A DNA stretch of 45,608 bases from Methanobrevibacter sp. (GTDB lineage Archaea; Methanobacteriota; Methanobacteria; Methanobacteriales; Methanobacteriaceae), in assembly GCA_024689425.1 (NCBI GenBank), contig JAILDN010000097.1, positions 1 through 45,608 on the forward strand. Reading direction: 5' to 3'. Made by a program: the position numbers and the translations under genes. The notes under the pieces were generated by a model. It had not been told where the DNA came from. It worked only from the letters and a program-made list of their open reading frames with translations, and did not search any database. Position 1 is the first letter of the stretch; each line of letters begins with the position of its first letter. Below are positions 34,421 through 43,030 of this stretch, piece after piece.

Positions 34421-34852
34421 TTTGGGGGTTATTGGAGTTATGTTGTTGAGCTTATTAAATTCCAATATGTAATTAACGGCTTTTTTCATGTAATCTTTAT
34501 CTTTAACGGTTGTTGCATACAATACTGTGACAGTATATTTTTTTCCATCAATTTCTATTAATTCAACAGCGCCCAAGTCACTGGCTTGATTATTGAAGAA
34601 GTAAAGTATATTAGTTTCATTTGTTGGCCAAGCTTCATGTATTGATGAATTTTTAAATAGATTATCACTTTCATTAAATTCTGCAATTATAAATCTGGGA
34701 TTATCATAAGCTTTTGGAATAAAATAATTACCATCTTTTCTCTGTCCTGAAAAATCAGAAGGAATATTTAAATCACTAATATTTTTAGAGGCAAATACAA
34801 AGCTTGTTGCAAGTAACAATATTATCATAATTAGAGATATTTTTTTAAACAT
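34412..34852 (-). CDS. small secreted or membrane-tethered protein, unknown
   Basis: A 146-residue protein with a clear N-terminal signal sequence: MFKK, hydrophobic core ISLIMIILLLATSFVF and a plausible cleavage after FA at about 21-22. The mature part is short, rich in Asn and Asp, and reminiscent of the small extracytoplasmic Methanobrevibacter proteins with a beta-rich fold (ELIEIDGKKYTVTVLYATTV). No cysteine is suitable for a lipoprotein. The function is not recognisable. It ends within the truA gene by 9 bases, and upstream lies the truncated permease, so it may have lost or gained neighbours recently. Confidence 0.7.
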   Translation of the reverse strand: MFKKISLIMIILLLATSFVFASKNISDLNIPSDFSGQRKDGNYFIPKAYDNPRFIIAEFNESDNLFKNSSIHEAWPTNETNILYFFNNQASDLGAVELIEIDGKKYTVTVLYATTVKDKDYMKKAVNYILEFNKLNNITPITPKLK

Positions 34853-34899
34853 TTTATCACTTTAAAAAAGTAAAAAAGTTGCAGGAATTAATCATACAA

Positions 34900-35199
34900 C
34901 TATAAACCGAAGAATAGGTAGATTATAAATACAATTGCTAGTACTAATATTCCCCAGTTCATTTCTTTTATTTTACCGGCCGCAATAGTTGCTAAAGCAT
35001 ATACTACGAATCCCCATGCAATACCTGAAGAAAGTGCTGTTGCGAAAAAGACTCCTGTCGCAGGCATTCCGCCTTCTGCTAACATTGAAGGGTTTACACC
35101 TAAAATGTATGCCATAGCGAGGAAAGTAGTGATACCTGCGATTATTTCAGTTTTAAAATTTGTACCATTTTCCTTTAATTTGAAAAAATTGTCTAACAT
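34900..35199 (-). pseudogene. internally deleted NCS2/AzgA-type purine permease
   Basis: A 99-residue open frame that joins the N terminus and the C terminus of a guanine/hypoxanthine-type NCS2 permease. Residues 1-60 (FFKLKENGTNFKTEIIAG, TTFLAMAYILGVNPSML, GVFFATALSSGIA) match the conserved beginning of AzgA-like permeases. Residues 61-99 (WGFVVYALATIAAGKIKE..., ending in a hydrophobic helix) match their extreme C terminus. Full-length members have about 430 residues, so roughly 330 are missing, yet the frame is intact. The joint is at GIA, a tripeptide that occurs in both native flanks, which fits recombination between short repeats. It is almost certainly non-functional as a transporter, although a small membrane product is possible. 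Confidence 0.78.
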
Positions 35200-35210
35200 A
35201 TAATTCCTCT

Positions 35211-35235
35211 CATCAAAAATTTTCCCTTTTTGATG
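35211..35235 (-). promoter_or_regulatory. inverted repeat in the 5' region of the deleted permease
   Basis: CATCAAAAA-N7-TTTTTGATG is a perfect 9-bp inverted repeat starting 12 bases upstream of the permease ATG. A TATA-like element on the minus strand lies at about 35243-35255, so the repeat would cover the transcription start. It is a candidate operator, or an RNA hairpin just before the ribosome-binding site. Confidence 0.5.
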
Positions 35236-35484
35236 GTATATGTTTTATATTTATTACATTAAAAAAGTTAATCATTTGATTTTGAGAATAGAATAATAAA
35301 TTGTGTATATTCGGATTAAATAGTGAATACTTCTTGATGTTAATTAAGTGAAAATTTTTCACATCGCATTTAGGTTATCGAATGTTAAAATTCGATTTAA
35401 TTTTCTATTTGTTCAGTTAAATCGTTAATTAATATCCAAAACTTTAAATTATTTAACAATAAAAATGTTATATGAGGTATCATT

Positions 35485-35835
35485 ATGGGACGAATCTATA
35501 ATGTTTTTGATAAATTTTGTATATTAGATATAGTTTGCGGATTTCTCTTTGGGCTTTATCTTGCTATATATCACGATAATTCGCAATTATGGGAGATATC
35601 AATCCTATTCGTATTACTTTTTTCTTTTCTTATGACACTTGCTCCTTTAATTTCAGCTATTTATGCAAAATTTAAATATTCTGATTCATTTCCAGTAAAA
35701 TCTCTAATTGAAGCTTTTATTCTTAATGTGGGAATGACTGCGGTTTCTTTGGCATTTGCTTTTGTTATAGGTTCAATACTCATTGGTAATTATATTCCTG
35801 ATGAAGGTAAATTAATGGATTTCATTAATCATTAG
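35485..35835 (+). CDS. small membrane protein, unknown
   Basis: A 116-residue protein with three predicted helices: about 10-28 (FCILDIVCGFLFGLYLAI), 36-60 (WEISILFVLLFSFLMTLAPLISAIY) and 76-103 (LIEAFILNVGMTAVSLAFAFVIGSILI). No family is recognised. TGAGGTATC serves as ribosome-binding site. It precedes the UDP-GlcNAc 2-epimerase gene by 56 bases but is probably separate, since TTTTTCC and an AT-rich gap intervene. It is an ordinary small membrane protein without a visible partner. Confidence 0.6.
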   Translation: MGRIYNVFDKFCILDIVCGFLFGLYLAIYHDNSQLWEISILFVLLFSFLMTLAPLISAIYAKFKYSDSFPVKSLIEAFILNVGMTAVSLAFAFVIGSILIGNYIPDEGKLMDFINH

Positions 35836-35891
35836 GTCTTTTTCCTAAAATTTTTTAAAGTATTTTGATAGATATTATATTAAGTGATATT

Positions 35892-37214
35892 ATGAAAATA
35901 GCTGTTGTACTTGGTACTAGGCCTGAGATTATTAAGATGGCTCCAATTATTGATGAGATTGTAAAGCGCGATATTGATTTGACTCTTATTCATACTGGTC
36001 AGCATTATGATAAGGAGATGTCTGATAACTTTTTTAGAGATTTAGAGATTCCTGCTCCGGATTATAATATTAATGTGGGTTCAGGATCTCACGGTAAGCA
36101 AACTGGTTTGATGATGCAAGGCATTGAAGAGGTTTTAATGGATGAAAAGCCAGATATTGTTTTGGTTCAGGGTGATACTAATGCTGTTCTTGCCGGCGCA
36201 TTAGTTGCTTCTAAATTGCATATCGCTGTTGGCCATGTTGAAGCTGGACTTAGGTCTTTTGACATGACCATGCCTGAAGAGGTTAATCGTAGAGCTTGTG
36301 ATGTGACCTCAACAATGTATTTTATTCCAACTGAAGAATCAGCAATAAATTTATTGGCTGAAGGTTTTTCAAGGAAAAATTTATTTATCACTGGAAATAC
36401 TGTAGTTGATGCTTGTTTTAGACATTTGGAAATTGCTGAAAAACGTGGAATTGAAGAAGAATCATTAGCAGCATTAGATATTGAAAATATGGAAAATATA
36501 TTGACTTTGACTATGCATAGGGCTGAAAATGTTGATGATAAAACAAGAGTTACTAATATTATCGGTGCTCTTAAAGAGTTAAATGAAATGAATATTATTT
36601 TCCCAATACATCCAAGAACTAAAAAGACATTACAGAACTTCGGTTTATTCGATGAATTAAATGATTTGGAACATGTTCATATCGTTAAACCTGTTGGATA
36701 TTTGGACTTTTTACTCTTAACTTCCAAATCCACTTTGATTTTAACAGATTCCGGTGGTCTTCAAGAAGAAGCAATTACATTGGACGTACCTGCTTTAACA
36801 TTAAGATATAATACTGAACGGCCAGAAACAGTAAGTGCTGGAGGAAATATTCTCGTAGGTTCAGATAAGGACGTAATTTTAGAAAATGCAAATAAAATCT
36901 TGAACGATGAGGAATTTGCAAACAAGATGAAAAATGCTCCAAATCCATATGGCCAAGGTGATTCCGCAGTACAAACTGTAGATGCTATCCAAAAATACTA
37001 TGATGAAGGATTATTAGACATTGAAGCTCCAGAAGATATTATGGGGTCCTTTGACAGAAAAATGAAATTAATTGATGAGGATATTACCGTTAAAGAATTT
37101 GAAGATAAAAATAACGCTTTAATTCACATGGTATTTGATGGAGAGAAAATGTGCTTCCCAACAGATGAATTAAACTTAAAAGAAATGTGTGTTACTTATG
37201 ACATCTACTACTGA
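35892..37214 (+). CDS. wecB: UDP-N-acetylglucosamine 2-epimerase (WecB type) with C-terminal extension
   Basis: Interconverts UDP-GlcNAc and UDP-ManNAc for surface glycans. The 440-residue protein has the whole epimerase core: [63 protein letters not shown] and DSGGLQEEA. The core ends around residue 365, and about 75 extra acidic residues follow (from about [10 protein letters not shown] to the end), which the family normally lacks. The ATG at 35892 gives the standard [12 protein letters not shown] start; the nine codons before it are not coding. The next gene, MfnD-like, starts 17 bases inside this one, so the two are translationally coupled, an unexpected pairing of glycan and methanofuran genes. 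Confidence 0.92.
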   Translation: MKIAVVLGTRPEIIKMAPIIDEIVKRDIDLTLIHTGQHYDKEMSDNFFRDLEIPAPDYNINVGSGSHGKQTGLMMQGIEEVLMDEKPDIVLVQGDTNAVLAGALVASKLHIAVGHVEAGLRSFDMTMPEEVNRRACDVTSTMYFIPTEESAINLLAEGFSRKNLFITGNTVVDACFRHLEIAEKRGIEEESLAALDIENMENILTLTMHRAENVDDKTRVTNIIGALKELNEMNIIFPIHPRTKKTLQNFGLFDELNDLEHVHIVKPVGYLDFLLLTSKSTLILTDSGGLQEEAITLDVPALTLRYNTERPETVSAGGNILVGSDKDVILENANKILNDEEFANKMKNAPNPYGQGDSAVQTVDAIQKYYDEGLLDIEAPEDIMGSFDRKMKLIDEDITVKEFEDKNNALIHMVFDGEKMCFPTDELNLKEMCVTYDIYY

Positions 37215-38268
37215 AGACAGAATATTGGTTTTTGAATATTTCACGGCTTCGGGCGAAAAAGATAAATGTATAATTTCAGAAGCGGAAGCATTGTTATTTG
37301 CACTTATTGATGATTTAAAAGAGTATAATCTTGATGTTGTTGTTAATGAATATTATGGAAATATTATTTCACAATATGGTAATGTTAACCCAATATTAAT
37401 CGATGAAGACATTGTTTCATGGCTAAAGGATAATGCAGCAGATTTTAACAAAGCTATTTTCATTGCTGCTGAAAATAATAATAATTTATACAATATCACC
37501 AAAATTTTGGAAGAAAATAATGTCTATGTATACACTTCATCAAGTGAAGCCTGCCTTATATCCTCCGATAAGTTCCAAACCTATGAAGAGCTTTTTAATA
37601 TTGTACCTCAACCAAGGTCATTTAGAATGAAAATTGACCCTAAAGGATATTGGAAAAGGGCTATTGAAAACTTGTATGAAAAATGGCAAGCTGAAGATCC
37701 ATTAACACCTTTAAAAATTATCATAAAACCATTAATTGGTGTGGATTGTGAAGACATAGTTGTCATTGAAAATATCGATGATTTAAGTTATGACTTGGAA
37801 GAAATATTCCCTCCAGGTTCAAGGATAATAATCCAAGAATTCATTGAAGGGGAAGATGTAAGTGTAAGCTTGTTATGTAATGATGGCAAAGCAATACCAA
37901 TTAGCCTAAATAAACAATTTGTTGAGCTTAAAGATGAAAAAGGAACTTATGTTGGAGGCATGTTGCCTTTTGAAAGCGAATATAAAGATGAGATTTTTGA
38001 GATAGCAACAAAAGCATGTGAACATGTTAAAGGCCTAAAAGGATTTGTTGGTGTTGATTTATTAATTGCTGAGGATGATATTTATCAGGGTTACTTGCTT
38101 GAAATAAACTCAAGATTCACAACTCCTTATGTCGGTCTTAAAAAAATAGCTAATTTTAATATTGCAAAAACTATAATTAATGAGAATTTTGATGATTTGG
38201 ATATTTCTCTTGAGGGGAAAGTTGAATTTAAAAAATCCGGAGATAATTTAATAATTAGGAGAATTTAA
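37198..38268 (+). CDS. mfnD: ATP-grasp ligase, probable tyramine--L-glutamate ligase
   Basis: MfnD joins glutamate to tyramine in methanofuran synthesis. The 356-residue protein has the ATP-grasp pattern: a Rossmann-like N-terminal domain (to about 120), an ATP-binding region ([37 protein letters not shown]) and the metal-binding end [13 protein letters not shown] with Glu and Asn ligands (about 299-305). The assignment rests on this fold plus the adjacency of an MfnF-like gene, three bases downstream; methanofuran genes commonly pair this way. GTG 37189 is in frame, but ATG 37198 is chosen, with a 17-base overlap with wecB. Confidence 0.75.
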   Translation: MTSTTEDRILVFEYFTASGEKDKCIISEAEALLFALIDDLKEYNLDVVVNEYYGNIISQYGNVNPILIDEDIVSWLKDNAADFNKAIFIAAENNNNLYNITKILEENNVYVYTSSSEACLISSDKFQTYEELFNIVPQPRSFRMKIDPKGYWKRAIENLYEKWQAEDPLTPLKIIIKPLIGVDCEDIVVIENIDDLSYDLEEIFPPGSRIIIQEFIEGEDVSVSLLCNDGKAIPISLNKQFVELKDEKGTYVGGMLPFESEYKDEIFEIATKACEHVKGLKGFVGVDLLIAEDDIYQGYLLEINSRFTTPYVGLKKIANFNIAKTIINENFDDLDISLEGKVEFKKSGDNLIIRRI

Positions 38269-38271
38269 AAC

Positions 38272-39294
38272 ATGAAAATTGCCGGTTTTGACATTGGTGG
38301 AGCAAACACTGATTTAGCTATTATAGAATTTGAAAACGGTGAAATTAAAAATATTGAAGTTGATTTCGCTTATCTTCCAATGTGGAGTAATAATGATGAT
38401 TTATCACATGTATTAAGGGAATTGATAGAAAATATTTGTCCTTTATCTGAAATTGATGCAGTTGGTATTTCAATGACTGCAGAACTTGTGGATGCTTACG
38501 ATACTAAAAAGGATGGGGTATTAGATGTCGTAAAAAAATGTGAAGAGACATTTGCATGTCCAATAGCTTATGTTGGAATTGATGGAATGTTGTCTTTAGA
38601 AGAAATCCAAAAAACCCCACTTAAAGCAGCTGCTGCTAATTGGGTTGCTACAGCTCAAATTGCAACTTTAATTTCTGATAATTGTATTTTTATTGATACT
38701 GGAAGTACTACAACAGACATTATTCCAATTAAAGATGGAAAGGAATGTGCTATTGGTAAATCTGATTTTGATAGGTCTGCAACTGGGGAATTGGTATATA
38801 CAGGTACTTTAAGAACAAATCTTGCTAGTTTTTTGGATAAAGTTGAATTAAATGGAAAAAATTATCGTGTAGCAAGTGAATTATTTGCCCAAACTGCTGA
38901 TGTTTACATGGTTTTAGATTTAATTACTGAAGATGATTATGTTTGCGATACATTTGATGGTGAATCCAAATCAAAAATTGATTGTGCAAAAAGAATTGCA
39001 CGTGTCGTTTGTGCGGATTTAGAAATGTTAAGCAAAGAGGACATATTAAAAATGGCGGAATATATCCATGAAAAGCAAATTGCACAAATTGCGGATGGTT
39101 TAAAACAAGTTCATGAAACTCAGGGGTTAGATTTAATTATTACAACGGGCATAGGTAAGGATATTTTAGATAAACCTGCAGCTGAATCATTGGACCTTGA
39201 AGTTAAATCAATGGGTGATATTTTGACTGATGAACAATGTGTGGTTGCACCTGCTGTTGGAACTGCAGTGATGATGAACAGATATCTGAATTAA
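38272..39294 (+). CDS. mfnF: MfnF-like methanofuran condensing enzyme (COG1548)
   Basis: A 340-residue member of the hydantoinase/oxoprolinase-related COG1548 family, once called a predicted kinase or H4MPT-linked protein and shown for M. jannaschii MJ0840 to couple the aminomethylfuran diphosphate with glutamyl-tyramine. The actin/Hsp70-like nucleotide pockets are visible: GFDIGGANTDLAI at the start and FIDTGSTTTDIIPI (about 141-154). It follows mfnD by three bases. Its TAA stop shares TTAA with the convergent carS gene. Family is firm; activity is by homology. Confidence 0.8.
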   Translation: MKIAGFDIGGANTDLAIIEFENGEIKNIEVDFAYLPMWSNNDDLSHVLRELIENICPLSEIDAVGISMTAELVDAYDTKKDGVLDVVKKCEETFACPIAYVGIDGMLSLEEIQKTPLKAAAANWVATAQIATLISDNCIFIDTGSTTTDIIPIKDGKECAIGKSDFDRSATGELVYTGTLRTNLASFLDKVELNGKNYRVASELFAQTADVYMVLDLITEDDYVCDTFDGESKSKIDCAKRIARVVCADLEMLSKEDILKMAEYIHEKQIAQIADGLKQVHETQGLDLIITTGIGKDILDKPAAESLDLEVKSMGDILTDEQCVVAPAVGTAVMMNRYLN

Positions 39295-39857
39295 TACCAT
39301 ACATCCTTTATTCCAAGCAGGTACGCTCCAGTGTTAGATAGTAAATGGATAATTAAAGTTAATATTATAGCTATTATAATGAATTTTAAATCAAAACTAA
39401 CTACAACTGAACAAAAGAGCAGCGCTACAATTAAAAAATCAATTTGATCAAGTATTGGTGCTGGTTTTCCACGACCAATGCCCAATCTTCTTTTTAAAAA
39501 GCTACCTAATGCATCTCCAATCAATGCACCAAATGAGAGTAAAAAACCGATAATAATACCTTCTAAAAGATTAGTAGCAATTGGTGTAGTAATGTATTTT
39601 CCAAATAATGCGAGTAAATTAATGCCGTAGTAACCTTGAATGGCCCCAACTAGTGTTCCTAAAATTGTTCCTCCTATTAATCCTCTCCAGGTTACACCGT
39701 CTCCAATCCAACGGATTCCATTTGAATCACTTTTTCCTAAATCAATAGGTTTTCCCCCTCCGAAGATTAATCCTCCGCTATTGGCGATGTATGCTGGAAG
39801 TAAAAAGTAGAGAACAAATATACAGGTAATCACTAGTTGTGAAAAGTCAAAATTCAT
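39291..39857 (-). CDS. carS: CDP-archaeol synthase
   Basis: Transfers CMP from CTP to digeranylgeranylglyceryl phosphate, making CDP-archaeol, the precursor of all archaeal phospholipids. The 188-residue membrane protein has about five helices and the DUF46/CarS motif block: PAYIANSGGLIFGGGKPID near the N terminus, then GDGVTWRGLIGG, GDALGSFLKRRLGIGRGKPAPILDQIDF with conserved Asp, Arg and Lys residues. The frame opens ten codons earlier, but ATG 39857 has TGGAG at proper distance. It is divergent from the Tes-like radical SAM gene and converges with mfnF. Confidence 0.93.
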   Translation of the reverse strand: MNFDFSQLVITCIFVLYFLLPAYIANSGGLIFGGGKPIDLGKSDSNGIRWIGDGVTWRGLIGGTILGTLVGAIQGYYGINLLALFGKYITTPIATNLLEGIIIGFLLSFGALIGDALGSFLKRRLGIGRGKPAPILDQIDFLIVALLFCSVVVSFDLKFIIIAIILTLIIHLLSNTGAYLLGIKDVWY

Positions 39858-40004
39858 TGTTTTTTTACTCCATTTAATTTTAATCAATATAACTTATAAT
39901 CATTAAAGTATTTAAATTTTAAATAACTATAAATAGTAAATTAACTAAAATATTCATATTATGTTTTATACTAATGCGTACGTTTTGTTAGTAAGGTGAT
40001 TTTT

Positions 40005-41498
40005 TTGAAAATAAAAGATACAAAAAGTTTATGTCCGGAGTGCGGTAAACCACTTGATGCGGAAGTTTATGAGGAAGATGGAAAAATCCTCATTAAAAAG
40101 ACTTGTGATGAACATGGTGAGTTTATTAACACTTATTGGAGTAATGCTGAAGAATATAATAGGGTAAATAATTATGAACCATCAATTACTTCAGTAGAAA
40201 ATCCTTGTGTGGAGGGTATCGCAACTTGCCCTTCTAATTGTGGGCTTTGTCCAAAACATGAAACATCTACTGTTTTAGGTTTAATTGATGTTACGAATAG
40301 ATGTAATTTAAAGTGTCCTGTCTGTTTTGCTAATGCAGCTGCTTCAGGACGTTTATACGAACCTACCCAGGATGAAATCAGACAAATGCTTAAAAATCTA
40401 AGAAATTTAAAGCCAAATCCAACTCCTGCTATTCAATATGCTGGTGGTGAACCTACTGTCAGAAAAGACATTGTTGAATTAGTTGAAATGGCTAAAGAAG
40501 AAGGTTTCACACATGTTCAAATAGCAACTAATGGTTTAAGATTAGCAAGAAAAGAAGAATTGGCTAAACAATTAAAAGAAGCTGGTTTAAACACTGTTTA
40601 CTTGGCATTTGATGGTGTAACTCCTGAGCCATACATTAATAACAGGGGAAAAGATTTACTTCCTTACAAATTACAAGCTATTGAAAATTGTAGAAAAGCA
40701 GGTTTGGGCATAGTTTTAGTTCCTACTTTAATTAAAGGGGTAAATGACCATCAAATTGGTGAAATTATTAAATTTGCATTTGATAATAATGATATTATTT
40801 ATGGAGTCAACTTCCAACCTGTATCATTTGCTGGAAGAACTCCTGCTGATGAAGTAGAAGCGCAAAGAATCACTATCCCTGATTTTATTCAAATTATTGA
40901 AGATCAAACTGATGGGGAAGTTAAAACAACTGATTTTTACCCACCATCATTTGTAGAACCTATTGCTAATTTCATAGGTGCTCTCGATGGAGGAAAACCT
41001 AGTGTTACTCTTAACTGCCACCAACACTGTGGTATTGCAACTTATGTATTTAGAGATAAAACCGAAGGTCCAGGCAAAGATAAATTAATCCCTATTACCC
41101 GCTTCGTTGATGTTGAAGGATTATGTGAAAAATTAGGTGGATTCACTGAAAGATTATTAGAAGGAAAAAGAAAAAGGGTTTTAGCAAGTGCAACTAAAGC
41201 TCTTCCTAAATTAATTCACACTAAAGAATCACCTCAAAATTTAGATATTAAGAGAATATTTTTAAATGTATTTACCCACAGATCCTATGAAGCATTAGGA
41301 GATTTTTCTAAAGATGCCATGCTTATTTCATGTATGCATTTCATGGATCCATTTAACTTCGATGAAGATAGAGTTAAAAAATGTGTTATTCATTATGCAA
41401 CGCCGGATGGTAGAATAATTCCATTCTGTACTATGAATTCAATGTATCGTGAGAGTGTAGAAGAAAAATTCTCAACTCCATTTGGATCTAAAAAATAA
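40005..41498 (+). CDS. tes: radical SAM protein of the MJ0619 / tetraether synthase (Tes) family
   Basis: A 497-residue radical SAM enzyme with several metal sites. A rubredoxin-like CPECGK (10-15), other N-terminal cysteines (CPSNCGLCPKH) and the radical SAM motif C-NLK-C-PV-C (Cys100, Cys104, Cys107) are followed by a C-terminal half with further conserved Cys (NCHQHCGIATYVF). Homologues join two archaeol chains tail to tail to form GDGT tetraethers; M. jannaschii MJ0619 was earlier proposed to methylate methanopterin. Its divergent neighbour carS favours the lipid role, and its downstream neighbour beta-RFAP synthase fits the methanopterin claim. AAGGTGAT precedes a TTG start at 40005; the GTG at 39996 is part of that site. 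Confidence 0.85.
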   Translation: MKIKDTKSLCPECGKPLDAEVYEEDGKILIKKTCDEHGEFINTYWSNAEEYNRVNNYEPSITSVENPCVEGIATCPSNCGLCPKHETSTVLGLIDVTNRCNLKCPVCFANAAASGRLYEPTQDEIRQMLKNLRNLKPNPTPAIQYAGGEPTVRKDIVELVEMAKEEGFTHVQIATNGLRLARKEELAKQLKEAGLNTVYLAFDGVTPEPYINNRGKDLLPYKLQAIENCRKAGLGIVLVPTLIKGVNDHQIGEIIKFAFDNNDIIYGVNFQPVSFAGRTPADEVEAQRITIPDFIQIIEDQTDGEVKTTDFYPPSFVEPIANFIGALDGGKPSVTLNCHQHCGIATYVFRDKTEGPGKDKLIPITRFVDVEGLCEKLGGFTERLLEGKRKRVLASATKALPKLIHTKESPQNLDIKRIFLNVFTHRSYEALGDFSKDAMLISCMHFMDPFNFDEDRVKKCVIHYATPDGRIIPFCTMNSMYRESVEEKFSTPFGSKK

Positions 41499-41523
41499 AT
41501 TAATAATTTGAGGTTTCATTATA

Positions 41524-42513
41524 ATGTATATTAAATCGCCCTCTAGACTTCATTTGGGACTTATTGATATGAATGGATCTTATGGAAGGCTTGATGGAGG
41601 TATAGGGCTCACAATTAAAGATCCAAACTTTATATTATATGCAGAACCTGCTGAAAAAGGAATAAATATTGAATTTAACGATAATTTTCCATTTACTGAC
41701 AGTATAAAACAAGAATGTAATCAAAAAATCACTTCAGCAGCTGAAAAAGTTATTAATTTTTATGATATAGATGAAGGATTTTATTTTAGGGTTGATAGTG
41801 CATATCTTCCTCATTCAGGGCTTGGCTCTGGAACTCAAATAGCTTTATCAACTGGAAAACTTATTTGTGAGCATATTGGTCAAGAATCCAATGGTTATAG
41901 TCTTGGAAAAATCACTGGTCGTGGAGGTACTTCAGGTATTGGAGTATTTGCTTTTGACCAGGGAGGGTTTATTGTGGATGGTGGTCATAGTATAAAAGAA
42001 AAATCATCATTTTTACCATCTTCTGCATCTAAAGCCAGTCCTCCTCAATTATTCGGTCGTTATGAGTTTCCTGATGAATGGGGTGTATTACTTGTAATAT
42101 TGAAATCTGATGTTAGTGTCAATGGTCAAAAAGAAGTAAATATTTTTCAGGAATATTGTCCTATTGATCGTAATGAAGTCGAATTATTTTCTCATTTAGT
42201 ATTTGTGAATTTAATACCGTTTTTACTTGAAAAAGATTTACCTTGCTTTGGAAATATTATAAATAAATTACAGACAATCGGTTTTAAAAATATTGAAGTT
42301 TCTCTTCAATCAGATAATATTAAAGCATTAATGAATAAATTAACTGAAATTAGCGCATATGCTGTGGGTATGAGTTCATTCGGACCAACTGTTTATTCTT
42401 TTTATGATAAAACCAATAAGCATATTGTGGAAGAAATTAAAGAGTATGTTGGTGATGATGGAATAGTGATTACGACCAAGGCTCAAAATCATGGCCATAT
42501 TCTTACAAAATAG
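41524..42513 (+). CDS. beta-ribofuranosylaminobenzene 5'-phosphate synthase
   Basis: Catalyses the first committed step of methanopterin synthesis, condensing PRPP with p-hydroxy- or p-aminobenzoate and releasing CO2 and PPi. The 329-residue protein has the GHMP-kinase-like fold, including SRLHLGLIDMNG at the N terminus, the glycine-rich PHSGLGSGTQIALS (about 96-109) and GRGGTSGIGVFAFDQGGFIVDGGH (about 137-160). The next gene's start lies beyond its stop by 8 bases, so it is in an operon with hacB. The combination of this enzyme with Ftr, MfnD and MfnF in one window shows a concentration of C1-cofactor genes. Confidence 0.92.
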   Translation: MYIKSPSRLHLGLIDMNGSYGRLDGGIGLTIKDPNFILYAEPAEKGINIEFNDNFPFTDSIKQECNQKITSAAEKVINFYDIDEGFYFRVDSAYLPHSGLGSGTQIALSTGKLICEHIGQESNGYSLGKITGRGGTSGIGVFAFDQGGFIVDGGHSIKEKSSFLPSSASKASPPQLFGRYEFPDEWGVLLVILKSDVSVNGQKEVNIFQEYCPIDRNEVELFSHLVFVNLIPFLLEKDLPCFGNIINKLQTIGFKNIEVSLQSDNIKALMNKLTEISAYAVGMSSFGPTVYSFYDKTNKHIVEEIKEYVGDDGIVITTKAQNHGHILTK

Positions 42514-42521
42514 TGATAGTT

Positions 42522-43004
42522 ATGGATGTTATTAGTGGGAAAACCTGGACATTTGGTGAAAATATAGATACTGATGTTATTATTCCTGGGAGATATTTAA
42601 GAACTTTTAATCCTCAGGATTTGGCAGATCATGTTTTAGAAGGAGAAAGGCCTGATTTCACAAAAAATGTTCAAAAAGGCGATATTATAGTTGCAGGCGA
42701 TAATTTTGGATGTGGATCTTCACGTGAACAGGCGCCTGTCGCCATTAAAACCGCAGGTGTTGATGCTATTGTTGCAAAATCATTTGCGAGAATTTTTTAT
42801 AGAAATGCAATTAATATTGGTTTACCTGTTATTGTAAGCGATATAGAAGCTAAAGACGGAGACATTATTAAAATAGATTTATCCAAAGGAATTTTAATTA
42901 ATGAAACTTCTGGTGAAAGGGTTAGCTTCGAACCATTTAAAGAATTCATGTTAAATATTTTAGAGGATGGTGGTTTAGTAAACCACTATTTAAATGATGA
43001 TTAA
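42522..43004 (+). CDS. hacB: 3-isopropylmalate/homoaconitate hydratase small subunit (HacB-like)
   Basis: Small subunit of the aconitase-superfamily enzymes that isomerise isopropylmalate (leucine) or homocitrate and its longer homologues (2-oxosuberate for coenzyme B). The 160-residue protein carries [12 protein letters not shown] (about 17-28) and [11 protein letters not shown] (about 61-71). YLRT with Arg27 is the signature reported for methanogen homoaconitase; LeuD-type subunits have YLVY at that place, which suggests the coenzyme B pathway here. The large subunit is not in the window. GTG 42513 is in frame, but ATG 42522 follows TAGTGATAG. Confidence 0.88.
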   Translation: MDVISGKTWTFGENIDTDVIIPGRYLRTFNPQDLADHVLEGERPDFTKNVQKGDIIVAGDNFGCGSSREQAPVAIKTAGVDAIVAKSFARIFYRNAINIGLPVIVSDIEAKDGDIIKIDLSKGILINETSGERVSFEPFKEFMLNILEDGGLVNHYLNDD

Positions 43005-43030
43005 TTTTTATTTTTATAGGAGGCATTAAA

